Part shown: positions 12,336-24,753 of the stretch, piece by piece | Layout of the letters: every line of letters starts with the position of its first letter | Numbering within the stretch: position 1 is the first letter of the stretch | Assembly (NCBI GenBank): GCA_016647705.1 | Contig: CM028335.1 | Location: 3,529,501-3,593,500 of the forward strand | Direction of reading: 5' to 3' | Origin: Eucommia ulmoides | Lineage: Eukaryota > Streptophyta > Magnoliopsida > Garryales > Eucommiaceae | DNA: 64,000 nucleotides | Position numbers and translations under genes: made by a program | The notes under the pieces: model-generated | What the model was told of the DNA's origin: nothing | Seen by the model: only the letters and a program-made list of their open reading frames with translations | The model's database searches: none

Positions 12336-12678
12336 GAAGATTCGTACTTCACCTATTTTCTCTGAACGATTCTTTACATAAACGTTGTTTGTCATGAATT
12401 CGTTAAAGATTCTTACTTCACTTCTTCCCTCCATCGAACGTTGTTCATCATGAATCATTAAATTTTCTTACTTCTCTCTTTTATAGAAACAATCCTCTAA
12501 ATGAACTTAGTTCATCATGAATTCGTTAAAGATTCTCATTTCACTTCTCTTCCTCTAAACGATCCTCTAAATGAACATTATTTGGCATGAATTTGTCAGG
12601 GTTTTTTTATTCACTTCTTACCTCTAAAGCGAAACTTTGTTGGTCTTCCTTGACTGCGTCCTCTAAACGAACTCTAAC
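12336..12678. repeat. Degenerate tandem repeat, CATGAATTCGTTAAAGATTCT units
   Basis: Successive units begin catgaattcgttaaag at about 12395, 12450, 12518 and 12587, spaced about 55-95 bases apart. They share a following pyrimidine stretch and a ctctaaatgaac-like end. The array resumes at 13540-13670, on the other side of a TIR element. Confidence 0.7.
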
Positions 12679-13539
12679 CTTGTGTCTGGGTAAGGTATTT
12701 CTGGAAGGGATTTCAATTGTATAAAAGATTTCAAAATCCTCTTTTAGAAAATGCTTTGTTTAGATATTGAGAGGGTAGATTTCACAAATCCCTTGAAGCC
12801 TTAAATGAAGGATTTGAAAATCCTTTTGAGAGAGACTGAATTTGTCAAATCTTTTCTTCCTTATCTTCAGCTTCGTTCATCATCTTCAGCTTCGCCTTCT
12901 TTATCATCTCAGTGTCGTCGTCTTCTTCGTTCGTCGTCTTCGTCAGTGGTTCGTCGTTCGTCGCTGCAATTAGGGTTCCAATTGAGGGTTCGTGGTTCGT
13001 CGTCGTCTCAATAAGGTTCCAATTTCGATATCAAACTGGATTTCGTCGTCTCAATTTAGGGTTCCAATTTCGACTCCATTTCGAACGAACAATTTCGATT
13101 TCAAACACAAATGAACGATTTCAATTTCAAACGATTTTGAACAAACGATTTGAATTTCGAACGAACGATTTCGATTTCAACACGAACGATTTCAAACGAT
13201 CTGGTCGATTTCGATTTGGGTTTTTCTTGAATTTGTTCTTGGATTTGGTTGAATTTGTTCTTGCATTTGTTCTTGGATTTGGGTTTGGTATGGCGTTTGG
13301 TGATGGGTTTCTGTTTTTGTTCCCATAAATTCTATTATGTTATGTTTTGTTCCCATAATTTGTTGAAATTACACGTTCAAATGCAATTTGTTGAAATTGC
13401 ACGTTCAAATGCTTCGACTCAAACTATTATCCAAATAAGGGATTTATGAAATGAACGGATTTCAAAATCCAGGATTTTGAAATCCCTTCATTTCACAAAA
13501 TCACTTGAATTTGTCAAATCCCTTACTTAAACGCAACCA
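12679..13539. mobile_element. Non-autonomous TIR element with GATTTC repeats (copy B1)
   Basis: The left end (tgtgtctgggtaaggtattt) and the reverse complement of the right end (ggttgcgtttaagtaaggga) are similar terminal inverted repeats. The inside has TCGTCGTC stretches, two tagggttccaatt words and degenerate AACGATTTC/GATTTCGA repeats. Open frames here are long only because of the repeats; no transposase is seen. A relative lies at 49087-50126. It interrupts the tandem array of 12336-13670. Confidence 0.7.
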
Positions 13540-13676
13540 ATGAACATTGTTCTGCATGAATTATATATCCCAAAGTTCTTTCTTCCCTTTTTACCTCTAA
13601 AACGAACTTCGTTTGTTTACATTGACTTATTCTTCTAAACGGTATTCTAAAAGAACATTATAAATTTACCCTAGTA
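13540..13676. repeat. Second part of the 12336-12678 tandem array
   Basis: Resumes with tgaacattgttctgcatgaatt and a pyrimidine stretch ending ctctaaaacgaac, as in the units left of the TIR element. Confidence 0.6.
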
Positions 13677-14188
13677 GACCCCTTTTGGTAACTGTTTTCC
13701 TCCCAAAAATTCTCATCCCATTCCCAGATTTTTGGGATTTCTGTTTGGGAATAACGTTTGGTAATTTTTGTTCCCGTTCCCGTTCCATTCCGATTTGAGA
13801 ATTGTGCCCACTTTTTTCTTAAGAAATGAGAAATAAAAAAAAAAAAAAGTTATTTCTCATTATTCCCATCTCATTTCCAAAAATTAAAGAGGGGCACCGC
13901 CACTATTCATCCGTCGGCCGGCCACCGTCCGCCGCCGCTGGCAACCGTCGCCAGCCGCCCACCGTCTGGCCACCGCCACCGCTGCCGCCGTCTGGCCAAA
14001 ACAAAAAAAAATGTTCTCAAAATAATTTTTTTTTATGATTTTAGGATAAAATCGTTACCAAAAGCGATTATGTTCCTAAAAAAAAATTATCGTTACCAAA
14101 CGCGATTCTACTCCCAAGAAGGAAATAAAATTCTCATCCCATCCCACTGTATGGGATGGGAACAGAAATGGTTACCGAACGCAACCTT
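13677..14188. mobile_element. MITE with ccttttggtaac / gttaccgaacgc ends
   Basis: The left end (ccccttttggtaactgtttt) and the inverted right end (ggttgcgttcggtaacc) match imperfectly, followed by further inverted similarity (tcccattccc against gggatggg). The middle has a GC-rich CCGCCGCC/CCACCGTC segment at 13890-13995. No coding function. Confidence 0.65.
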
Positions 14189-14542
14189 ATTTTCTTTTCA
14201 TAAAAGTCTACTTTTGCATTAATGCAATCTATTAAGAAAATTGTGATTCACCTAACTTCATCAACATTTAAATGTTATAATTGACAAAAATATATATTTA
14301 ATTATGCATTAAAAAATCGAATAAAAAAGTTATATATTTATGATCATAGTAATTGGAAATCCACAAGTCCACATATTTTTTATTTTTATCGATGTATAGT
14401 ATAATTGATTTTAATTTAAATTTCATTTAAAGTGTAATTAATTTTAATTTTAAATTTCGTAGAGTTCATTTCAATTTGACTTTCAACGTTATTTAGTTAA
14501 TTTTAATTTTAATTCTAATCTAGCTGATTTTAACAACATTAT

Positions 14543-15368
14543 TGTTGGTGTCAAAAATTAATTAACAGCTTTAGTTGGTCCAATCAGTATCCAAGTAGAG
14601 TTTTCTTGCTGAGGTGGAGTTCAAGTCATCGGTATACTGTGTTCACTGAGCGGTCCACTGTCAATAGTCAACGGTCAAATGTCCTCAAATCTAAACTTGT
14701 ACTGGTGCGAAGAACCGCCAGGATATGCTCGACAAAGTCTCTCCGACGTGAGAGTAAGAGCTCGGGGGAAAAAAAATGGATATTTGCTTTGAGTAGTAAA
14801 TCATGCATTACGTTGGGTATTGAATGCCCTGATATTTATAGTAGCGCAAAATAATTAGCTTCACAAAATTAGGATCCTTAGCACAGTTAATTATGGTAAT
14901 TTGGCGTGTAGCCACAGAGGAGGCACATGGCATGGATTAAGGCATTGGGCTTGGTCTTTCGACCCATCAGGAGAAGCCCATGGGCTGGACCAAATGAACA
15001 TGATGCAAAGCCCAACCCACAAGAATGATAGAGCCTTATACAACAACATGGGAAGTTGTTGCATGAAGGTCACTGGTTGGTGACCAACCCGGTTGTCATG
15101 GTGGAGAACCCCCTATGTGTTGGTCGATGGGCGGTGTTTGTCAAGATGAGGTCGGTAGGTTCCATGATCTAGCTCGCTGATTGGTAAACAAAGACAGTGA
15201 AGGACTTCAGACACATCTAGTCATTGGTCGATTTTTGGGAAAGTGGGCCGTTCAAGTGGCCCCCTGGATGTCTAGTCATTAGGCGACGTTGACATCGACC
15301 TGTGCACCGTCCTCTTCCGTGCCACTTGGTGGGTTGTGGTTGGAGGTTGGTAGAATTTCCCTACATCA
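14543..15368 (-). mobile_element. Solo LTR, 826 bp, target duplication ATTAT
   Basis: The segment starts tgttggtgtc and ends ccctacatca, so TG...CA, and is flanked by the direct repeat attat (14538-14542 and 15369-15373). A TATA-like ctataaata word lies on the - strand near 14840, suggesting - strand orientation. No internal element genes are present, as expected after LTR-LTR recombination. Family not identified. Confidence 0.72.
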
Positions 15369-15542
15369 ATTATAGATTCAAAATTGAATTTTACTACATC
15401 AAGCTGGGGAAATCCCTTATTTTACTCTTAATTTTTTTTAAAAAAAAAATCTCATACACAATTGTAACTTGTATTTTAGTTTTGCGCATTATAAAAAGGC
15501 GGAAGGCCCACTACACATATTGCACTCTCGCAGTTAGATGTA

Positions 15543-15790
15543 TTTAACTTGTGACTAAAATATTTGTTAGATATAAAAAATATGACATAAGTACTCCTAA
15601 AATAGTGACATGTAATTTTTAGATGCAATTAAAATTACACGGAGATGAACACATACAGGACTAATACCTAAGCAAAAATTAATTTAAGGTATTAAATCAA
15701 AACTTATATTTTAAATAGGAATAATAACAAATTACACCCGTTATTGGAGACTAATCACCAATTATCTAAAAAAAATCCAAAAATTAAAAA
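15543..15790. repeat. Interspersed repeat shared with RPL13A intron 2
   Basis: Shares cttgtgactaaaatatttg and the end gactaatcaccaattatct with 58620-58990. In both copies a ttatattttaaataggaata-like word occurs near the end. Upstream is a poly-A run (15813-15840). Confidence 0.55.
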
Positions 15791-15808
15791 TAAGAAAGTT
15801 TAAATTCT

Positions 15809-15840
<32 letters not shown>

Positions 15841-16040
15841 TTCAACACAGAGGACCCATTCCTATTTCCTAGTTCTATTACCAGTTAACAAAATTTCCCT
15901 TCTAGATGAAACAACAATTAAATCCCAATTTTTCCTCTCCGTCAAACTATTCTAGACATCCATGGCATCTGCCGTGGTGACTAGTATAATATTATATGAC
16001 CAGCACCTCAAGTATGACCATTGACATTTTGCCGTTCGAT

Positions 16041-16073
16041 CCAATCCCAATTTCTCCGTAGGCCTATATAAAT
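16041..16073 (+). promoter_or_regulatory. Probable core promoter of the SDR gene (CCAAT and TATA boxes)
   Basis: CCAAT at 16041-16045 and ctatataaat at 16064-16073, about 95 bases before the start codon. The spacing would leave a 5' leader of about 60 bases ending in a ctctctctag pyrimidine stretch. Confidence 0.65.
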
Positions 16074-16163
16074 CCCTGCAGATCTCTTCTCTGATCATCG
16101 CCTTCTGTTTGTTTACAACAAAACCCAAAACAAAAACAAAGGAATTTCTCTCTCTAGGAAACC

Positions 16164-17450
<1,287 letters not shown>

Positions 17451-17589
17451 GCTCCCTTTTTCAATTTCATTAAGATTCAAGCTTGATATGTGAGAAGAGC
17501 GAAACGTATACCTGTACAATTATTATGTTTTCTGTATTGGGTGATTTATACATTTGATTTATGTTTTGTTGTAAGTTTTTTTTCCCGGA

Positions 17590-17595
17590 AATAAA
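17590..17595 (+). terminator. Polyadenylation signal AATAAA of the SDR gene
   Basis: aataaa, 140 bases after the stop codon, followed by T-rich and TGTT sequence typical of plant 3' ends. Confidence 0.6.
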
Positions 17596-17639
17596 GGTAT
17601 ATGTTTGTGTGAAATTGCAAGTTTTTCTTCCTTAATGAT

Positions 17640-19060
17640 GCCATGTAAGACTACTTATTTCGCAATAATGATTTAAATTAACAGATGAAAATATTTTTTT
17701 CGCAATGTCATATAAGGGCGCTGCAGGAAAATGATCGGAGGGGGGAGGGGGGCATTATTGAAACAAGGCTCACGGTGATCCTAGATGCTATGTTAGGCTG
17801 GGTGTTCATCGGCGAGGCATTATATTGGGGGAAGACTTTGACACGAGATTAAGGCAATAAATATTAGCATGTGTCGTCATAATATGGCGCCATTGGGAAT
17901 GGTGGTGGGCATTGGGAGAGGTTGAAGTTTGATTCGGGGGCGCAACTCTGCACATAACCAAAATAACGCGGGCAAAACGTGGCATTATAGCACCATGATT
18001 TGGTCACAGTCATACAGACGACATGACAAGCCGTTCGCACATAGCAATGGAACTAGGATGGGCGTAAGATCACTAGACAACTTCTTGTTGCTTGTACACG
18101 GTTAAGGTGCACTATATTACCAGTGTTTGTGCAGATAAGACAGAGTAATTATCATATGTATCTGTTTGAACACATATTCAAATAGGTCCAAACATGTCTC
18201 AATGTTTGATCCTTAGCAATTGGGGATGTTAATTGCCATGTGCATCCTTTAAATTTGTTATTGAGAGTCATGCATACTTCAACCAAGAGTATGATTTTGC
18301 TATCCTTGACTGGACTGAAATTTGTGTAGATTTTCTTATTTTAAATAAGTCATTAGAAACAGAGACCCTTAGCCGTATGAGGTGTGCGTTTTACTAATGT
18401 TTTTTGGTGCATGCGTGTGCATTGGGCTATTGGAACAAAGGGGTGACTAACTGATTGCTTGGCAATCAAATCATCACAGGGGTAAAAAAATTTACTTCGA
18501 AATAATTTTGTAACAGTAAGACTGTGAATAAAATAAAAATTGTTCACATACTCTCACTATCTTTAATTTAGTGTCACACATTATTAGGAATAGTATTAAA
18601 ATAATTGAATATTTTAAAATTTAAATCTTGAATCATATTTAAAATAATAATAATAATTAATTTGTGATATTTAAAAGAAATCGAAAAATAAATTTGGAAC
18701 AGACTTGATATTATATGATTTTTGTTGTAAAAAAATACAAGATGGAAAAAAAATTAGTTGTTTTTCTTTCTAGTCGCCTAGCTAGGCCCCTATAAAGTGG
18801 AACATATATTTCAAAATTATATTTATATAATTATTATTTTAGAGAAAATGTTTGTTTAGTGCTTAAAATACTCCCCACCACTTCTTTTTTTATCCTGTTT
18901 ACGTGTTTTGTGTTTTTTTGTAATTATTATATATCCAAAAATTTGATTTTTTTTTCTTTCTAAAAGTAGTTTTGTTCTTTTCCAATTTTTAAAAACCCAA
19001 AAGTAAACAGGAGGTCCGGTAGTCACGGAAGTATTCCAAGTCAATGAAAAAAATTATTAT
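17640..19060. other. Intergenic, nothing recognised
   Basis: Contains a G-rich word (gaggggggaggggggc) near 17738 and a poly-T region near 18890. No open frame with a recognisable protein and no clear repeat boundary. Confidence 0.5.
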
Positions 19061-19079
19061 AGCGATTGTATGTTGAATT

Positions 19080-19400
19080 TTGTTAAATTATATATTCCAC
19101 TTATATATTTATTTCAATCTTATAAAATTAAAAAAAAAAAATGTTAATGCTTTTAATGTAAAATGAATTGTACTTATTTTTAATGAAAATATTTTTATTA
19201 TTTCATCATTTCACTAAATCTAAAGATATTTTCTCTTACCAATAATTTAGGTTTTTATCTCTTATTCTTCAGATGAATCGTTATTAGGAAAAATATATTA
19301 AGTTTCGTGGAATGATGAAAAGGCAAAAATATTCTCATTAGAAGATCACATGCTGAGTAAAACCCATTTTTTCATTTAAAATCATTAATAACTGATTTTG
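19080..19400. repeat. Partial foldback element related to 19685-20105
   Basis: The left part (atatttatttcaatcttataaaatta, atttcatcatttcac) and the right part (gtggaatgatgaaaa, attttttcatttaaaatcat) are imperfect inverted copies of each other. Both resemble the arms of the element 300 bases further on. Confidence 0.55.
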
Positions 19401-19684
19401 CTGGAAAATCCACGATACTCTCAGTTTCTAACTCTCTGATCAATACCTATAAAATTTAGAAAAATACTTGAGATACCGGTGTGATATCGACCAAATACTA
19501 TCATGCATGAGAAAATATTAATCGGGAATTGAATGGAATTAAAATTGCATATTGGACTCTGAAAATCTCTACATTTATAAATTGAAATTATACCTGAATT
19601 CTTGTTTTCTTGTCATATTTTAACCGATCAACATCCCTAAATTATAGGATGGGTGTCTATGTGTATGTTGTGATTTGTCAAATT

Positions 19685-20105
19685 ATATATTTGGTTCCTA
19701 AAAGTTTACATTTATTTCAATCTAGCAAAATTAAAAATATTGTTAATGATTTTGGATAGAAAATAAGTTGTGCTCAACACGTAACCTTCAGATAGTGGTA
19801 TTTGGTCATTTTATCACTTCGCTATATGTAAGATATTTTTCTCTAACATTTCTATAACTACGATTCGTCTATATACTAAGAAAGAGAAGACTGAAACGTT
19901 GTTCAATGAAAACATCTTAGGTTTCTTGATGTAACAAAATGACGAAAATATATTCAATAAAAGTTCACGTGTTAAGCACAACTCATTTTTCATTAAAATT
20001 ATTAATAATGTTTTTAATTTGGTTGGATTAAAATAAATATAAAATTTAAGAGATTAAATGTGGAATGTAACGTATCCGTGTCAACACCTTTAGGAACCAA
20101 AAATA
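19685..20105. mobile_element. Palindromic foldback MITE
   Basis: The arms are inverted copies: atttggttcctaaaag at the left against ctttaggaaccaaaaat at the right, and aagttgtgctcaacacgt against acgtgttaagcacaactc further in. No coding capacity. About 420 bases. Confidence 0.7.
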
Positions 20106-20659
20106 TTATCTTTTGAAGAAGATAAAATAAAAAATATCCACATCTCCATCCGATTCTATTCCAAAATATTAATTTTTTATATTGAAATATTAAAATGGGA
20201 CCTTGTCATCAACTAGCTACCATTTTTTAATAGAAAAGAGATGGAGAAACGTCACAAATATGAACACGTAGGGTCAACGAAAATAGAAGCTCCAACCATT
20301 GAAAATTCTTCCTTCTAGATGGGCGACCAGCTAATTAAGGCACTATTTCTTCATTAAGTTCTCACCATTCCTTCTTATAAAACCGGTCTTGTTCTTCATT
20401 CATCTAGTTCTTCGTTCATCTGGGTGATTATTTATCAAGAGTATCCTATATATCTTACTTGATTTTTTCAAGCTACAAGAATCATTAAAGCAAAGCATAT
20501 TCTTAACAGGTACGAGTATCATTGTTTCATCGTAGGCATAGGTATAAGACTTATAGTAATACATTAATTGCTTAGTCCACACATAATTAAATTGTCCATC
20601 TGAATCTAGATTTTGGAATTTTCACTCAGGTAGGTTAAGTTTCCATTGAGGTGACTATT

Positions 20660-21180
20660 TAGTTGTAGGGTTTAAGCCCATTCTCCTTGATGACCAATAT
20701 ACTTTCTCTCTAGTTAAACCTTTGGTTAGTGGATCCGCAATGTTGTCTTTTCACTTTGTGTAGTAATTAGTGATGACTCTATTTAAGAGTAATTTTGTAA
20801 TGGTATTATGTCTATATTTTTTGTATTAAGACTTACCGTTGTACATACTACTCTGTGCCCTACCGATTGAAGATTGGTTATCACAGTGTATATAGATAGT
20901 TGTCATTGTTTTCGTCTGCATTAAGGCAAAGTCATTCTACTTCTCCACTTGTTTAGTCTAAAGTAATAAAGTCAGATGCATTGTAAACCTTTCAATACAA
21001 GCATGTTTGGGGGATTTCTGTGAAATGACTCTACCTCTAAGTGTAAAGACATATTCACTTATGGATTTAGTATCTTTACAATTCGATATCCAATTAACAT
21101 TACTGTAATATGGTAATCCCAATTATCTGTATCTTCATCCTAGGAATTGAACTTAGTAACGACTTCATAGCGGTAATCTC
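20660..21180 (-). pseudogene. Ty1/copia RNase H remnant
   Basis: The - strand encodes RHNTITKLLLNRV and KDNIADPLTKGLTRE with a stop between them, the hallmark end of copia RNase H. Upstream pieces are decayed. No LTRs found nearby. Confidence 0.75.
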
Positions 21181-21199
21181 TATCATTTATATTTTCGAT

Positions 21200-22640
21200 C
21201 ACACTAATGAGTTTGTTCTAAGTTGTGTTTACTTGAATTGCTATTATTTACTCTTGTATGTTTAATTTGTATATATCTAGAATTGTTTTGACTTGTATAT
21301 CTTGCTTCTAGATTATTTTGCTTAATATCGTGATAAATGGATTAGATATTCATACTTGTGCTTTCTAAGAATTAAATCAATTACTTGTGAAATCCAGCGT
21401 TTTGTGGAAATTAAAAAGAGCTTTCTAAGACTAATCAAAAAGATTTTCTACTCAATCACGAAATTCATTGAAATTTGTATATTGAACAGGGAAGAACTCA
21501 CACCACAGGTGAGATTGAATTATTTATCGAGATCTTAAATCATCAACGTACCATTCCAATAAGAAGTAAGTTAATTGAACATTTTTCATTAAGCTTTCTT
21601 AAAGAATTTCCTTGTATTGAAAATTGTTTTAGCTTATATTTAAGAAAAAAAAAATCACATTACTTACTTGTGCTTAACTAAGTTATTTAATCATTTCATA
21701 TATCATGTGATTTTTATTATATACATCTATCAATAAGTGATTACTTGTGTACATGCTTAAATTGACATATCATTATACGCGCACTTCTACAAACACCTCG
21801 CAGAGATCAATATAGGGTGCATTAAGATTGTAGGCAATTGATAGAAGTTCCAAAACAGTTAGACTCGTATAAATCTAACAAAGATAAAATTTCATATTGT
21901 GAGGATGTGAATTGTAACTTAGACCAAGGTGTTGGTCTAAGTGAGAATTGTAGTTAGGTATAAATGAGTTTGTCTTGTGAGAGAGCTGTAGCAATGTATA
22001 AACACACCTTACCTTGTGAGAGACTAGCAAGGCATAAACGCATGACGCACCCTAAAAAATGAGAAATCGATAAACAAAATATATATTTGGGGCAATTTTT
22101 AAAGAAAATGAACCACCACCTAGCAGTGAATTATGGTATGTTAGGTCACCGAGATTTTTTAAATATATATTTTTTGAAATGACCTAAAATTTGACCTCAA
22201 AAAAACAAAAGGTCTAGCCAAAGAATTCTAAAGTTTGGGGGGTTAGTGGTGCTCAGAGAAGGTGTTAGGCATCCCAAGATACCGTCCGAATATGGTACCT
22301 TTGCCTTAAAATTTTTGAATTAAACTAAGTTTAGGTGAGTTGATTTTGTTCTTGAAAAACATTTACTAGGGTGTGGGAAAAACTTTATTTTTTATTATTA
22401 TTATTTTCTTTTATATTTTAACTTTTTTAAGTTTCTTTTATTTTTTATTTTTTAAAAAATATTTTCCCTTTTGTAGCCTCTTCTCAATTATATCCACAAA
22501 AGAGAAATTTGGTATTAAGAGACTTTGAAATGGTCAATTATATTCACAAAAGACAAATATGGTATTTAGGGGCTTTGAAATGGTTAAATTTTAAAAATTG
22601 GGTTAACTTGGTAAGAAAGGATAAAGGAATATTTTTTATG
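21200..22640. other. Intergenic, no gene recognised
   Basis: AT-rich. A local word pair accaaggtgttggtct (21924-21939) forms a short palindrome. Tandem-like pieces ttgtgagaga...ctagcaaggcataaa occur at 21970-22040. No coding evidence. Confidence 0.45.
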
Positions 22641-22900
22641 CAAAAAAAAAAAAAAAAAATCCGTTTCTTTTTTTTTTTTTTTTTTTTTTGAAAAATGAAT
22701 CCCTTCCCTTTTTGCGATTTTTTTAATTGGAAATATTTAAAAAAAAAAAAGAGATGTTTTTTTTTGGAATTTTTCTTGGAAATATTTTTATAGCAAATAC
22801 ATTAGATTTTTTTAAAAATATTTTTTATTTTATTTTTTTAGAAATATAATAAAGCAGGTTTACAAGTTTTTTTTTTTTTTTTTTTTTTAGGTTTTCATTA
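22641..22900. repeat. Poly-A/poly-T low-complexity cluster
   Basis: Poly-A at 22641-22658 followed by poly-T runs at about 22668-22689, 22738-22765 and 22868-22888. Confidence 0.8.
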
Positions 22901-23154
22901 TTTAGTCCTGATTTAAAAGATCATGTTGGAAAAATACCTCTAGTACACTCAATCAAATTTTTAGTCCTTTTGACAAACAAAATAGGAGGTGAAAAGACGT
23001 ATGTAACCTTGAACAACTACAATACATTAATGTTGTCTGGTCAATGTTCACTAACCTCCCTCTATTGTCTCTCTCTGACTCTAAACTCTCACTCTCTCTC
23101 TAAACCTAACATCACGTGAAAACCAGACCCTCTGAAAACTTTAGCAGCGTAGTC

Positions 23155-23472
23155 TCAATTAATGAGCTCCACGAGCTCGTTCTTGAGGGAGGAGAGATAG
23201 GAATGGAGCTCCGATCTAAGGGTCTCGAAGGGTACGAAGGTCTGGAGATCGGTGATGTAAGAATTAGAGTCGAAACCCTTGTCGAGGAAGGAGGAAGGCT
23301 TGAACCAGAGTAGGTGGGCGTCAACGGGGTCTCCGAAGAGGTCAGTGGTCGATCGCGGCAGCGTCGGATCTCCACCGAACGCCACCGCCGCTAGATCCCA
23401 CCACCGAAGCTTGGTTGTGTTTAGCAACCGTCTCTCTTTTTCTCTCTCCTCACCATGGTTGTCTTCGTCCAT
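23155..23472 (-). pseudogene. 5' fragment of a COG2-like gene (Golgi tether subunit)
   Basis: The ATG at 23472-23470 opens 105 codons. From about residue 35 they read LPRSTTDLFGDP, HLLWFKPSSFLDKGFDSNSYI, TFVPFETLRSELHSYL and NELVELIN, then TGA. This closely resembles the N-terminus of plant COG2, a subunit of the conserved oligomeric Golgi tethering complex, which is over 700 residues long. At the stop, relatives have Arg followed by DYA; here TGA is followed by GAC TAC GCT, so one CGA-to-TGA change fits. After DYA the similarity ends. No later exon is seen to 22900. I read this as a duplicated or captured gene fragment, not a working gene. Confidence 0.72.
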
Positions 23473-23499
23473 GATTTTGATCTGGATTTGTGGGCAAGT

Positions 23500-23640
23500 A
23501 TTTTTGTTTAGGGTTCCAGATTTCACGATTTGTTTTGGATTTGTGGGTATTTTGGTTTTGTGGGTTTCTCTAGGGTTCCAGATTTCACATCCATCATATT
23601 TCACGATTTGTTTTGGATTTGTGAATTTTTTGTATAATTT
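23500..23640. repeat. Short tandem duplication, agggttccagatttcac words
   Basis: Two copies of a segment starting agggttccagatttcac and including gatttgttttggatttgtg (about 23510 and 23573). Related words occur in the TIR elements at 12679 and 49087. Confidence 0.6.
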
Positions 23641-23754
23641 TTGAAGTGGTGGTGGTGGATGGTTTCTCTTTCTCTCTCTCTCTCCCTCTCTCTCTCTCTA
23701 TATATATATACATATATTTCTCAATCTGATTTTTGGTAGTGATAGATGTTGTTT

Positions 23755-23900
23755 GTTTTGGTGGTATTCTTCGGCAGTGTTGATGTTCGATTCGGCGGTG
23801 TTGTTGGCGGTGGTGATGTTCATTTTTGTTTTAGGACAATCATCGGCCACTACTAGTTAGATCCGGCAACCACCGCCAGCCACCAACCACATCTGGACCT

Positions 23901-23944
<44 letters not shown>

Positions 23945-24150
23945 CATGGTATTATTATTGTTTTTTTTTTTTTTTTTTTGGGGTTTGATGTTCGATTCGG
24001 CGGTGTCGTTCGTATTGGTGGTGTTTTTCGATGGTGGTTCAATTCGGTGGTGTTGTTCGACGGTGGTGATGTTCATTTTCGATTCGGACAACCGTCGGCC
24101 ATCACTAGCCAGATCTGGCAACCACCATCGACCACCAGCTAGATTTAAAG
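23755..24150. repeat. Diverged direct duplication around a (CT)n tract
   Basis: A segment with gatgttcgattcggcggtgt ... ggcaaccaccgccagccacca (23782-23890) recurs at 23988-24145. Between the copies lie (CT)n 23903-23941 and a poly-T run near 23962-23979. A further (TC)n/(TA)n tract precedes at 23670-23712. Confidence 0.7.
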
Positions 24151-24654
24151 TTAATGTTAACACCTGTGTTGATGTTCGATTCGGCGGTGGAATGAAAATG
24201 TTCATTAACGTTAACGTACACTAATTTTCATTGTTTAACGTTAACACAGACGAGACCCAAAAAATGTGTATTTTTTAACGTTAACGTCAGTGTTTTATTT
24301 TTAATTTCTCACATATGGGTTTTCAGATAACGTAAATGCGTTAACGTTAACACAAGAGACCTAGAAAAATGTGTAGTAACGTTAACGCAAACCAATAAAA
24401 TGTGTATTTACGTTAACGTTAGTATTTTGTGTGATATTTTCACTTATATTTTCTGGACAACATGAATGTGTTAACATTAACACAGAAAGTGACTCCAAAA
24501 AATGTGCATTAACGTTACCTTCAGTGTTTGATTTTAATTTTCCCAAATATGAGTTTCCAGACAACGTGATAGCGTTAACGTTAACACATGAGACCCCTAG
24601 AAAAAACGTTCTTGCACAGAAATAGATGTAAAAAGATGCGGTAACTTGGAATAC

Positions 24655-24694
<40 letters not shown>

Positions 24695-24740
24695 GTGTGT
24701 ATTTGCTAAAAATGAGGACTGAGTCAACATTAACGTCATG
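24150..24740. repeat. Array of GTTAACGTTAAC palindromes in about four tandem units
   Basis: TTAACGTTAAC-like words occur about eleven times (near 24160, 24205, 24232, 24277, 24337, 24376, 24411, 24467, 24510, 24572, 24727). Units starting at about 24230, 24336, 24467 and 24571 share the order ttaacgttaacaca, gagacc, aaaaatgtg, ttaacgtta, agtgtttgattttaatttt, cagacaacgtgaatgcg. (AT)n at 24658-24690 interrupts the end. Confidence 0.75.
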
Positions 24741-24753
24741 TGTGCATATTTTT

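Noticed and set aside
12805..13449. Long overlapping open frames rich in Ser, Arg, Phe and Asn
   Set aside because: They are translations of TCGTCGTC and GATTTC repeats inside a TIR element; frames stay open because the repeats lack stops.
23112..23644. + strand frames over the COG2-like fragment
   Set aside because: Shadows of the - strand frame, which alone matches a known protein.
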